Shown: positions 10,972 through 21,857 of the stretch, piece by piece | Numbering within the stretch: position 1 is the first letter of the stretch | How the letters are laid out: every line of letters begins with the position of its first letter | DNA from: Topomyia yanbarensis | Taxonomy: Eukaryota; Arthropoda; Insecta; Diptera; Culicidae | DNA: 64,000 bases | Assembly (NCBI RefSeq): GCF_030247195.1 | Contig: NC_080672.1 | Span: 364,056,271-364,120,270 of the forward strand | Reading direction: 5' to 3' | Notes under the pieces: generated by a model | What the model saw: only the letters and a program-made list of their open reading frames with translations | What the model was told of the DNA's origin: nothing | The model's database searches: none | Program-made: the position numbers and the translations under genes

Positions 10972-10977
10972 TTTATT
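10972..10977 (-). terminator. AATAAA polyadenylation signal overlapping the stop of zinc-finger gene 3
   Basis: The minus strand reads AAT CAA TAA ATT at the end of the gene, so AATAAA overlaps the TAA stop (10975-10973). Gene 2 has the same arrangement with different final codons. Confidence 0.6.
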
Positions 10978-12391
10978 GATTTTGTGCCTCATCTAAAAAC
11001 CCTCCCGTGGATTTCCGCTTGGCTTCCATCCACTCGTCCGGGTGCTTGTTTTTCTTGTGCGAGTACAGGTTTCCATTCGAATTTGTGGACATTCCACACA
11101 GATCGCACTGGTACAGCCTTTGGCCCGTGTGAGATGCTCGGTGTTCCTGTAAAGTGACCCTTCGCTTGAACTTCCTATCGCAATACTCGCACTGAAACTT
11201 TTCCTCCACGTGAACACGCCACTTGTGGGTGACCATCGATTTGCGGTTCGGATATACTTGGTGGCAAATGTCACAGGTGACCGCGGCATTTATTCCACTG
11301 TGAACCGTATCGATGTGCTTCTTTATGTTACATTTATTGACCCAGGTATCACACGTGTCACATTGAACTCTCTCTTCCCGATGGCCTAAATGGGTCCTGC
11401 TGATGTGACGATTTAGCAACGATATGTTACGGTATCCTTCCCCACAGCTGTCGCAAATAAAATTTTCTTTAGTGGTCTCATGAATGCGAGAAAGATGCTT
11501 TCTTAGTGCAGTTTTAGTCAAGTATACTTGATGGCAAATGTGACACTCTAACTTTTCGTGAATTTCACGATGATCTTTAAGTTCAGATAATTCGTGAAAG
11601 CTTGCATCACATTGGTCACACCTGAAGCGTTTAGATTTTTCGATGCCATGCACTATTGAGCAATGCCGTTCGAGTGTGTATTTAGTCTTGAAACTTTTTT
11701 GACATATAGCACACTGAAAGCGGCTCGGATCAGAATGTTGAATATGATTCAAGATACCGTGCTTATTTCTGAGAGTGTTGATGGTGACTGATTTGCGGTG
11801 ATCCGTAAGGGTGTGCCGCTTCAACTCTTGTAAGGATTTGAATGAGTCTTTGTCGCACTTTAAAGTATTGTCCTCTTTAATTAAACTGTTTGTATTGATT
11901 CGTTTTTGGCATCTAACAGCCACAGGAGTTCCATCGTCTGTTTCATCTGAATCGTCTTCGATTTTAGTTTTTAGCTGTATAAACTCCACCTGTACTTCAA
12001 ACGTTTTACTCTCATTTTCCTCAGAATCACTGGATAATTTGTCTTCTTTGATCAGGGAACGGTCCAATTCCACAACTTCTACCTTTGGAACTACAGTCTC
12101 TCTGGATAAGAGTTGCTGCTCGTTGTTGCGAACCATTTCCGAGAAGGTATAGAACTCGTCGATCTTAGATGTGCATTCCTCGCAAATCATGTTGGGTAGA
12201 CTAGGACCACTTTCCAGCTTTAAGAAAACATGACCATTAATTTAACTCGTTATTTGTTCATACAAAAATACTGAGGGCATTCTTACAGGAAATGTAAACA
12301 GTGTTTTTATTTTGCACTGAATAGCATCGTCACTTAGCGATATGCTTGACTTGGTATAATTTTTCAAGCAAAAACGACATATTTGCTCCAT
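10973..12391 (-). CDS. ZAD-C2H2 zinc-finger protein, gene 3 (tandem pair with gene 2)
   Basis: Predicted 449-residue transcription factor. Exon 1 is 12391-12287, differing from gene 2 exon 1 at only two residues (AIQCK against AIRYK). The 69-nt intron 12286-12218 begins GTAAGA and ends TTAAAG, a weaker acceptor than in gene 2. Exon 2 is 12217-10973. ZAD Cys are C5, C8, C47 and C50. The linker and the last three fingers are nearly identical to gene 2, while the middle fingers have diverged. Eight residues missing from gene 2 (around INTLRNK) survive here at the remnant of finger 2. The first finger-like motif has lost its second Cys (LKCDKDSF), leaving eight regular C2H2 fingers. A TIR element begins about 8 bp upstream of the ATG, so the 5' UTR is probably transposon-derived. 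Confidence 0.9.
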
Positions 12392-12398
12392 AACTGAG

Positions 12399-13240
12399 AA
12401 TTCGACACAGATCTTTCAATAGGGCCAAAGTCGCAATGTACTCAAATGGAGAAAAATCAGTTTCAATATACGGCGATGCTTTTCTAAATGTAGTTTTTAT
12501 TGTAGGTATAAATTACTTTATGACCATGTTTTTCCGGAAGCATCTTTGGTTAAACCTTATGACAATATAACAAAGAATTTAATTCCTATGTGCTTTTAGT
12601 GGGTAGAAACTAAAAAAATGCTTACGCCCAATTTGCATCCCAGTCGTGATTTCGCCCTTCAGCAACCACCATTTGCGGAAGGGCTAAACGGTGTACATAA
12701 TTTTCAGAAGGGCGCGGTAAAAGGGCTAAACTGACTCTGTCTTGCTGGGTAGGGCTGGGTAAATGGGCGAGCTTGACAGTATACTTTTTAATAGGGCTCA
12801 GCAAATGGGCGCATAGAAACCCAATGTAAATGATAGGGCGCGTGCATCTTTTCTTCGAATTTCATGAAAATATCGAAATATTCGAATGTTTATGTGCAAC
12901 AAGTATCGAGTAGACATGATCCTAGTAGATATTGCTTATCATTTATATAATAGAACCGCCGTTTAAAGAATTTTGTGAATAATAACCGTACGCCCGGTTC
13001 TGTCAAAAAATGTAAGTTTAGCCTTTATATTCCATATGAGAAGAAGGGCCTAAGTCGAAATCTCGAAGAAAATGCATGTTTCGCCGTTTTGTTTTCTTTA
13101 ATTATAAATCGAACTAAAAACCATTTTAACTAATTTTCACCTCAATCTTGTAGTATTTTTGTCGCATAATGTCATAATAGCGAAAACGCAGTTTGTTTAC
13201 ATTTGCGATTTAAGCCCTAATGAAAGATCTATGTCGAATT
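12399..13240. mobile_element. TIR element inserted immediately upstream of zinc-finger gene 3
   Basis: AATTCGACACAGATCTTTCA at the left and its inverse near 13240 form imperfect inverted repeats of about 45 bp around 840 bp with no coding frame. Genes 2 and 3 share TTCTCAGTTATGGAG at their starts and then diverge exactly where this element begins. Beyond its right end TCGTTTTGGCCAC resembles TCGTTTCGGCCAC upstream of gene 2, as expected if the element split a duplicated promoter. No clear target duplication was found. The interior also holds GGGCTNAAATGGGCG-type repeats at 12.6-12.8 kb. Confidence 0.55.
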
Positions 13241-13531
13241 GTTTGTTTCGTTTTGGCCACTACTAATTTTTTACTTGAAATGAGCATTTAAATTAAACAA
13301 AGTGAACTGAATCAAACAATACACGGAAATTGCTCCGGAGCAAAACTACATTGGAAAAGGGCCTAACTGCAAAATGTAAACAAATCGAATTTTCATGTTT
13401 TCCATTAACATTTTTTTTATTAAATGTTATAAAATCAAAGAATATACACTTTTAAAGTGGAATATATGTTCGACAACTTTTCTTACGGTCACATAATTTC
13501 GAAACCAACTTCGAAGGTTGGTCGTCAAATG

Positions 13532-14095
13532 GTGAACACTAGAAAAAACTCTAGAAAGAGAACTGCGGAGAGTCCATTTTGGATCGATTGGTTTCGCGTT
13601 TAGCTGTCAAAAAACGAATCCAATTGAACATTTCCTACACGGTTAAATAAAACAACCTGCAGAAAAGTTCTTTTAACTTACTTTTGAGTTGTGCGTCGCT
13701 TTCGCACTTATTAGTGTTGTCAAAAACAAAAAGAGAGATTCGACTCAGTCGAGGTCTTTCGTGGAGGAAGGTACTTTTGAGTTGTTTGGGGTGAACTCAA
13801 AATTAGGTAAATTCAACTTAAATTTGAGTATAAAAAACCTATCAATGAGTTGTAATTTTTGCCGTGGTTAAATGGAAACTACCTTCAACACGGTTTACTT
13901 AATTTTAAGTTCCCCCACGATACCACGAGATTGAGTCAAAGGAACTCAATTTTAGGTAGTTTTTCGTTTCCGTGTATCCTTATAACATTGGACGTGTTGC
14001 CATACAATGCCGGGGCATACGTTGCCAAAAATGCTGTTTTTCTCTCCGCAGTTCTCGTACTAGAGTTTTTCTAGTGAATACTTCCCAGTGTTCAC
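13532..14095. mobile_element. Outer TIR element containing a nested MITE
   Basis: GTGAACACTAGAAAAA and AGAACTGCGGAGAG at the left occur inverted at 14041-14095, giving imperfect inverted repeats of about 45 bp. A complete smaller MITE (13638-13974) lies inside, so this element is older. No ORF. Confidence 0.65.
13638..13974. mobile_element. TA-flanked MITE, CACGG ends
   Basis: This 337-bp element begins CACGGTTAAATAAAAC and ends TTTTTCGTTTCCGTG, with TA on each side (13636-13637 and 13975-13976). The interior is rich in TTGAGT/ACTCAA motifs. It is the undivided reference for the split copy at 1-77 and 3964-4014. Confidence 0.75.
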
Positions 14096-14119
14096 AAGCT
14101 CCTATCTCATGCTTCCCTG

Positions 14120-14749
14120 CACGCTCATTAAAAATAACTCAAAAGTGAGTAGCCAGCCACTCAATTTCATAAAAAGTGCACGTAGTCAAAAAATGAGTTC
14201 TTCTATTTTACTAAGTTTTGAGTTCGTGATAAAGATGTCAAATTTGAGTAATTTTTACTCAAAGGACGAATACGGAAAATAACTATTTAGTATATCTAAT
14301 AACATTAACAAACAAACTTATCACTATTTAAAACTTCACTAACCTGAATCTTATGGTGTTATGGCGATGCCCAAAAATCTATTTCGAGACCTTTTCTCGC
14401 TGTGACTCGGAACCGCTTCTACGGGCAGGAGCAACCAAAAAATTGAAGGAATGTTATTTCAAAACATCAACAAACTTGTCGAAACTTACCTTTCAGATTC
14501 TGATTGTGTCCTCCCTGATTCTTGCACTGCTAGATCGGTTTTTTTTAACATTGTGTAGTTGGCGTCCCACCATATGAACTTTAACAAAGTTTTTTTTCAC
14601 CCAACAGACTGAAAATTTAGTTGTTACTCAAGAGTGGAGTTTGGTGGAGTTAGTTCAACTCAAATCGAAACTCATATTTTGACAGATCGCCCCAGTTTTT
14701 GAAATTGAGTATTAGCAACTCAAATTTTGAGTAGTTTTAAGTGAGCGTG
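14120..14749. mobile_element. TIR element with CACGCTCA ends and ACTCAA motifs
   Basis: CACGCTCATTAAAAATAACTC at the left pairs with the inverse of GAGTAGTTTTAAGTGAGCGTG at the right. The interior contains many TTGAGT/ACTCAA blocks. No target duplication is certain and there is no recognisable ORF. Confidence 0.5.
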
Positions 14750-14791
14750 TGTGCGTCTATTGATGACATTTATGTGGTTTTTGTTTGAGGC

Positions 14792-14873
14792 GAAACTGAG
14801 TCAGTTCCTAACCCCAACTGCTGTCAAAATGTATGAACTGACAGCGGTTGGGGTTAGAACCTGACTCAGTTTC
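14792..14873. repeat. 82-bp foldback hairpin
   Basis: The arms at 14792-14826 and 14839-14873 (starting GAAACTGAGTCAG, containing CTAACCCCAAC) are reverse complements with about three mismatches around a 12-nt loop. It is probably a minimal foldback MITE. Confidence 0.75.
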
Positions 14874-17800
14874 AGGTTCAAGCGAAATCGCCATTAATCT
14901 GTAGGCCGACATCGACTGAGTACTACCATCTTCTGCAGTAAAAGCGAAATGATAAGGTGCGAGTGGGTATGAGCGCTATAACCTGACAGTACGGTAGTAC
15001 AAAGTTTATCGCCGAACAACACAGTGCAGCACAACTGACTGTGCGTCGCGCTAACCGTGCATACGTTGCACTACCGCTTCCCCACAGACCGGGACTTAGA
15101 GAAAATTCGAAGCAGTGGAATTTGAATATAACTATCAATGTAAATAAATGTTATGATTACAGTAGGACTTTCTGGTGTTGTGTGGACTGGAAAGGTCCGA
15201 AGAAGGCGGAAAAGAGCGCCCTTTTGCTGGCCTGTGCTGGGCCAGCCAAGTTTGTTTCGTTCCGGGTGCTGTTCGTCCGCCCTGTGTTTCACTGTCTTTT
15301 CTCGGGCTTGAGTATCGACCAGATCCCGGCGTAAACAGTCACAATACACCAAATGATCGAAACGATTTATGGTATGGTACTATGTTTGTTTTGCGTCACG
15401 ATTTGTCATATTGTAAAAAAAATTAAATGAATTGTGTACAGTGTAAGATTGTACTAATCGCACAGCATGGTGAAGAAATGTTTATGGTAGAATGTTTATT
15501 GTACCTTGTTATATCCAATAACAATGTAGTACCACAAAAATGGATTATAAGATCACCATTCCCCTTATAATATGCCCAAAAATTTGTTCGAGGAAATCGG
15601 CATTTTTGAATGGTAACGTTACTTAACGACCTATTCGGCAAATGGTACAAGTGGCGCTGACCATAAGTGGAATAGTCAATATGATTGCCGGTAGCGTTGG
15701 TTTATCGTTCCGCTAATGATAAGAGGAAACTTCAGTGAATGGTTTTTTAAGGTCCAAATATCATTGCGGTTATCTTACAGGAATGGTCACCAAATATGCG
15801 GGGAGTCCTTGTATACGAAATTGTATTACGCATTTAATTCAGTACTCAAATGTGAATTATAAATAGTCACTAACTCGATTTTTTTTTAATTTTAATTTTA
15901 AAAAGTCCCAACGGTGTTTAAATATTAAGTTCTCACTGTCATGATCAGATAGTTAACTTCTAAAACTCTTACTTAAATATTGAATATTTTTTGAAAATTA
16001 AACTGGTCATCATTTTTTTCAAATAATTATTTTTTTCAATTCAATTAATTTTGGTATGGGGGGGAACCTTCAAAACCCCCTCCCTGGCTACACCACTGAA
16101 TGGCATTCATTCAAACATTGTGATGAATTTCATAAGATTGTTCTATGGAAACCATTATTTCTATTATGTCTTCTGCTTGGAAATGTAAGCAATTTCCATA
16201 AATGGGGTTCATTCGGGCATTTTTATGAATTTCATAAGACTGATGTCTTATAAAAATACCCGAATAGAAATGTACAGGAACAAAACCATGATTTTCACTG
16301 TGACAGTACAGTAATTCTACAATAATTTACAGTAAGTTTTAGTGTTATGCTACAATACAAAAACAATAAACTTTAACGTTTTTGCAGTAAATTTCAATGT
16401 AAAATACTTTTACAGTGAAAAAGGGGGGTAGTTATGAATCTTAACATTAAAAAAATAAATTTTTCTCCATACATTTTTTTCTCGAAAACAGTAAAATTTA
16501 ATGTGAATGCACTGTATCAGCTTTTTGCTGAACAGTGAAATTTATTGTTACATGAAATTTTATTGTAAATCTACTGTGAGAACTTGGCATCGAACAATGT
16601 TGAAACAGTAATAACTATAATATTTATTGTTTTATGATTGTTTGTAGGGTAAATGCTATTGTAAAATTCTATCCGGGATAGTAAGAGATGGATTTGGAAA
16701 ATTTCCCCTCCAAATCGTAAGACAAACTTATAAAATTCATTAAAAACCCATAAGTCGTTTTTCATTTTCATTTTGCAGCGTTTGGTGGGTCAATGAGAGC
16801 GCAAGTCAGTCCAAGGCCGATGATAGGAGGGGAAATGGCAGAATAGTCTATTCGGACCACCAAAACGCCATGGGAGAGGAACAGGGTGTGGGTTGGGGTA
16901 GGGTTAAGGACTTGGTGTATGCTCGACGAAATATTGCGCTGCAGAATGTGATGAAAAAGTAGATCGAACAGTACTACTGTTGGCTGTTCATAAATAAAAG
17001 TTGTTTTTTTCACTAGCTTTTTTAATCTTGTTATGAAAATAACTGTTAACGAAGGATTTCGAGTGAATTAATAATGGTCATATGGTTTCAGTTGGCTAGT
17101 GGTCAAACTAGTGGAGATTTAACCCGAGAGCGGTCCACCTAAAAAGTGACCAACCTGCGAATCATGATCATACTAATTGTGAAAATAACTTTTTTATTGA
17201 TAGAGCAATATGTCTATGTAACCACAGTTTGTGGAAAAAGATAATATGGTGACGTGTATATACATGTATACATATATACACGCCGCGAATCTGGTCCGTT
17301 AGTGATGTGTTACCACTTTCAGGAGTCAGGGCGACAATTCGAGTGATTTAAGAGATAACACCTGGTGATCTCTTATAGATGATAGTCCAATGATCTTCTC
17401 CCCTCATGACTCGATCGCGGTGCCCAAGTGCCCGGTGATCATATGAATCATCGCCCGGCAGACTTAACATGTCATTCTTCCGTTCGGAAGTGGAAACCAT
17501 CCATTCCTTGCCGATCACTAATAATCATGAAGTTTGAAGATCAAAAAAACTCATCACTCACTCGACTCTACACCTCTCATTCACCAATCGAGAGTGTGTA
17601 GTTGCTTATTTTTGGGCACTTCGCCACTTTATTTGACGGTTTGGTCCGCATGGATGATGGATCTTCAAAACAACTAGGCAAATTTTGAATATTTGCATTG
17701 CTGTGGGCTCAATAACTTGAAAAATCTACTTGAATATAATATGTTGTGCAAAACACATGAATAATCCAAAATAAATATAATGAACCAAAATCCCTAGGAT

Positions 17801-18237
17801 ACTGCATCGGTCTGGATCTAGTTGAATGTCGAAAACAAAATAATTCAATCTGCCAGATGTCAGGGTATCCCTTAGCTTCTATCCGCTAACTGAAGCGCGC
17901 ACCGTTGGGCTACTCGATTCTAGGGACTGCCAGAATCATGGAGATCAATATACAAATCTCTAAGCATAAAGATTTCTAGACTGAGTCTCACCGTCAAGCC
18001 CACGGAATTAAAACCCATAAGTCGTTTTTAAAGTCATAAGTTGTTTTTATGGAAATTCGATGTAAATTTTGCTCGGTGCGATTGACAACTCTCTAGTTCG
18101 TTTGGAATGACATTGACAGTTAAATTGAAATTCCAAACGAAACATGGCATCTCCAAATACAAATACAAATCATATTTGTATTAGGCGTCTCTTTGTTATT
18201 CTAGTCTCTTTATGGAAAACCACACAGAAAACTTGCC
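14874..18237. other. Non-coding repeat-rich intergenic DNA
   Basis: No gene is supported. A moderately GC-rich patch lies at 15.0-15.35 kb without a convincing frame. AT-rich DNA at 16.28-16.60 kb has repeated ACAGTAA/TTACTGT motifs, suggesting a MITE. A 20-bp direct repeat AAAACCCATAAGTCGTTTTT occurs at 16743-16762 and 18010-18029, flanking 1.25 kb, and could be a target duplication or chance sharing. A short hairpin around TTCGTTTGGAAT lies near 18095-18143. Confidence 0.5.
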
Positions 18238-18240
18238 TTA

Positions 18241-18447
18241 CCTAGCAGTAGGTAATCTTAAATCTGTGCATCCTTCCTCCAACGAAAAACGAAAGAGAGG
18301 AATTTCAAATTTACCCAAAAATAAGGAGATATTCCCCAAAAGCCGACTAAATTTCATCCCATTAATTTTGAGTGAAAAAATCATTCCCTCTCCCTTGTTT
18401 TCCGGCAGTAAAATAAGGACAGCAAATTAAAATTACCTACTGGTAGG
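18241..18447. mobile_element. MITE with CCTAGCAGTAGGTAAT ends, right end interrupted
   Basis: The left end CCTAGCAGTAGGTAATCTTA pairs with the inverse of the right end TAAAATTACCTACTGGTAGG, with TA at 18239-18240. The right-hand TA is where the next element (18450-19063) inserted. After removing that element, the TA flank and following A restore the palindromic end. Confidence 0.65.
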
Positions 18448-18449
18448 TA

Positions 18450-19063
18450 CCGTGCAAGACCCATCTACCGATCAATTAACAGCGATTTCTACTTCCAACG
18501 CTCTTTAAAAAACAATGTTAAAAGGCATTTCAATTCGATCTTCGTTTTCAACTAGAATATTTAATCAACTATCAAGAAAAAATACGCAAATTTGTAAATG
18601 AATTGGCAGACAGTGCAAAATAGCCGAAAAGCCCAACAATTCTAGAGTGCCATTCACCGATCACAACAAGTAGTAGATATCCATTTGCCGAAAATTCTAA
18701 GTTTATAATTTTTATTACCGACAAATTAGGTCCAAACATGTGTTGCAGACTTTTTTCATTCGGTTTCGGTATAATTCACTTAGAAATATTGTCCTTACAC
18801 AGTTTTATTAACAGTTTGCTTTGAGTTAAGAGAAAAATAGCGGTAAAATGGCAACGGAATTAATACAGCATTCAAATATAATTATTTGGAAAAATATGAA
18901 AAGATGAATAATGAAAGTGTATATTATATTGATGTTCTACGTACTATTTCCATATTTCACTTTATTAATAATTTCTAAATTCCGTGCAATATTCGAGTCA
19001 AAACAATTTCGCCGTCAAATTGATCGGTAAATGGAGGCCTATCGGTGGATGGGCTCTGCACGG
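18450..19063. mobile_element. TA-flanked TIR element nested at the end of an older MITE
   Basis: The 614-bp element begins CCGTGCAAGACCCATCTACC and ends with an imperfect inverse (GGATGGGCTCTGCACGG); TA flanks both sides (18448-18449 and 19064-19065). GATCAATT is also mirrored just inside both ends. No transposase frame is present. Confidence 0.7.
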
Positions 19064-19331
19064 TAATGGATTTTAAGTGTGCAATCGGGATGAAACGATC
19101 AATAAAATCAGGGCAACTAAGCCCTTTTAAAAATGGAGCCAGTCATTGACAAGCAGCTGCTCTCGATAAAGGATCATCAGAGGATAAGAAGAAGAAGAAG
19201 AGATTCAGCATCTTCGCGAATAAACATTAGAGTGACTCAGATCTAAAATCGAAATAAGGGAACATAACATTAAATAGTGCTATATTCCTGCCAATTTTTT
19301 TTTTAAATATTTTCTTAACTAATTAAATATA

Positions 19332-20767
19332 ATGGAGCAAAAAATTTTGGACCTTTCCAGTTCCTGTCGTTTGTGTTTGACCTCCTGCGCGGAAATGTCT
19401 GTTGAATTGAACAGAGACGGATTAGTAATGCAACTAGAACTTTTGTTCAATCAATCCGTAAGTTGGACTTTAATGTACTTTAAATCGATCGTATACCCAA
19501 ACAGAAGGTATTTTTTCAGTTTGAAATCAATAGCTTACTCCCAAAAATCGTATGCCATGAGTGCGTAGAGCTGGTTGACCAGATAACAAAATTTTCGAGA
19601 AAAGTTCGAAAAAATCAGGAATATTTGAATTCATTGGAGGTATCGAAAGAATGCAATGAGACTAAAAAACTTGATTCGAATGATGAACCTGCAGTGAACA
19701 CAATAAGGAACCATGATGACAAATATGCCGGAGAATCTGAAAATACCCGGGACGAGAATGAATACGGTGATATTCGGCAATCGCCACGTAAAACTCGAAA
19801 GAGTCTTGCAAAATCAAAACGTAAAGTAGACCGAGGAAATCGTACCAAAGAAGATGAACTTATCCAGAAGTATTACAAATTTCAATGTGATATTTGTGCT
19901 ACTGACATGGCGACCTATGCCGAATTGTTAATTCATTTTCGTGAACATCACAACACATCGGGCTACATCAAATGTTGCAACAAGAAACTTTTCAGGCGTT
20001 GTCGTCTTCTAGACCATATTTCTAAGCATCTCGATCCAGGAACCTTTCATTGTGCAATCTGCGATAGGAACTATTCGTGCAAAGACAGCCTCGAATTACA
20101 CAATATGCATCAACACTTGACAGAGGATAAGAAGCCCTTCAAATGTTCAAAATGTTCGAAATCATTCGCCAAAGATTACCAATTAACCTGCCATATGGTT
20201 CTTCATGTGAAGGTGGAATGTCCCGAATGTGGCAAAATACTGTCCAACAGAATAACGCTGAAAGACCATATGTCCAAAATGCACATAGATCCTGATCAGA
20301 AACGGCTTGTTTGCGACACTTGCGGAAAGGAATTTCGTTCCAAGCAACCCTTCCAACGGCACGTGCTTCTACACAAAGGCATTGATCAAAACAGCCGTCA
20401 GCAGTGTCAGTTGTGCAAACGATGGTTTGTTAATAAGCTAGGCCTGAAACAGCATATTAAGAGCCAGCACACGGAAGCAGGGGAGAGTTTTGTATGTGGT
20501 GTCTGTGGAAAGGTGTCTCCCAACAAGTATGCACTCCAACAGCACCAACGAGTCGTGCACCCAGCGCAGCAGTATGCGTGTGAGTTCTGTGAAAAAAAGT
20601 TCAAACGGGCGATTTCGTTAAAGGAACATCGAGCTACCCACAACGGAGCACCGCTTTATTCGTGCAAGTTCTGTCCGCAGACGTTTTTTTCCAATGCAAA
20701 CATGTATACACATCAGAAGAGGATGCATGCTAGTCAGTGGGAGCAGAGCAAACAGCTGAACAGCTAG
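19332..20767 (+). CDS. ZAD-C2H2 zinc-finger transcription factor, gene 4
   Basis: Predicted 457-residue nuclear protein. Exon 1 is 19332-19457 (42 codons, MEQKILDLSSSCRLC). The 62-nt intron 19458-19519 starts GTAAGT and ends TTTTTTCAG, phase 0. Exon 2 is 19520-20767, stop included. ZAD Cys are C12, C15, C54 and C57. The linker is basic (KTRKSLAKSKRK, about residue 140) and lacks the acidic run of gene 1. Ten fingers follow, including the adjacent-Cys finger 2 (IKCCNKKLFRRC) shared with genes 1 and 5. The last two fingers closely match gene 1 (YACEFCEKKFKRA, LKEHRATH), so 1 and 4 are paralogues. It converges with gene 5 across about 1.1 kb. Upstream 200 bp contains no recognised promoter motif and no canonical AATAAA was found downstream. 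Confidence 0.92.
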
Positions 20768-20788
20768 TGACTAGTTCAGCTCGATTAT

Positions 20789-21464
20789 AGGGTTGTCGCC
20801 TCCGGTGAGGCCTTCATCCGGAGATTTTTACTGACATGGGATAGATTTTTATAGAAGCTCGAGTATACGTTGAAACCAGACCTACCTGTTGAGTTTAAAT
20901 AACTCGTTGATGTACCAATTGCCAAAATTGACTCACATTCACCGTTTATAGCCTTGTTTTAACAAAGCATAATGTACACCACTGTTCTGAGCTTTTCTCA
21001 GCTGTAAAATTTTTCGCGTTTCTAAACCGTTTTGATGATGTATATAGGTGTGAAACTTCAACTCCCCGGCTAACGACGAAAAAGGCAAGAAAACGGCAAC
21101 GCCTGGGAAGCATGCTGCGATGTCTTCCGGAATTGTTGCTGGGCGCAAATTCAGTTATTCATCATAACAGTCGCTAAAGAAGTTGCAACAAAAGAACGAA
21201 ACTTTTCTCTCTGATCAACAGTTAATGGTCGCTGCAGGTGTCGCCAGTGTTAAAGCCAAAAGAACTCGTTTTAGTTTAGTTTTGTTGTTGTTGGAGACGA
21301 ACCCCTGCGACCAGTATTTAGTTATATTGTGGTATTCAGTTCAGGTAAAATTATTGGTCGCCTCACTAGAACCGGAGAAAGTAGTGTAAATATCGGAGGC
21401 CCGGAGATCGTCTCCAAAAATCGGAGTCTCCGACAACTCCAAAAACCGGAGGGTGGCAACCCTA
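20789..21464. mobile_element. Candidate TIR element downstream of gene 4
   Basis: TAGGGTTGTCGCCTCCGG at the left resembles the inverse of the right end (CTAGGGTTGCCACCCTCCGG read on the minus strand). The AGGGTTG-type end recalls hAT elements, but no 8-bp target duplication is visible. No real ORF. It may overlap the 3' UTR of gene 4. Confidence 0.4.
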
Positions 21465-21807
21465 GTTGGATACTTTCATCAAGCAAAAATAAGTCCAGAA
21501 TAAAATAATGTCAACTTTTCCTTTGGAAATACAGCAACTATAACCAAAAAGTATTGTTAATATCCATAACTTCCATGTTTATATTTTCTGCATGAAGAGT
21601 ACAATACCAAACTAGTAAGTCGAGGGATCTTGTGTTTCGATTTCATCTCATCGGTGTCAAGGCAGATTGACTTGGCCGTCATAGCCCGAACGAACATGTG
21701 CCATAAATTGCTTTTCATAATGCGCAAGGGGATGTTGTCTTAACCCATTTTTTCATTCTATTTAATTATTGACAAACAGAAAAACACCTAAGGAACACGT
21801 TCCATAA

Positions 21808-21813
21808 TTTATT
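21808..21813 (-). terminator. AATAAA polyadenylation signal of zinc-finger gene 5
   Basis: AATAAA on the minus strand lies 45 nt after the stop codon of gene 5, at a normal position for a short insect 3' UTR. Confidence 0.6.
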
Positions 21814-21857
21814 TACATACACATATAATAGCAAACAATTTAAACTTATTAAATTAA

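Noticed and set aside
15041..15352. Overlapping 93-97-codon ORFs in a GC-richer patch
   Set aside because: Both strands are open by composition only; neither shows a signal peptide, domain or similarity to the other genes here.
16743..18029. LINE or SINE insertion flanked by a 20-bp direct repeat
   Set aside because: No poly(A) tail, RT homology or internal promoter lies next to either copy of the repeat.
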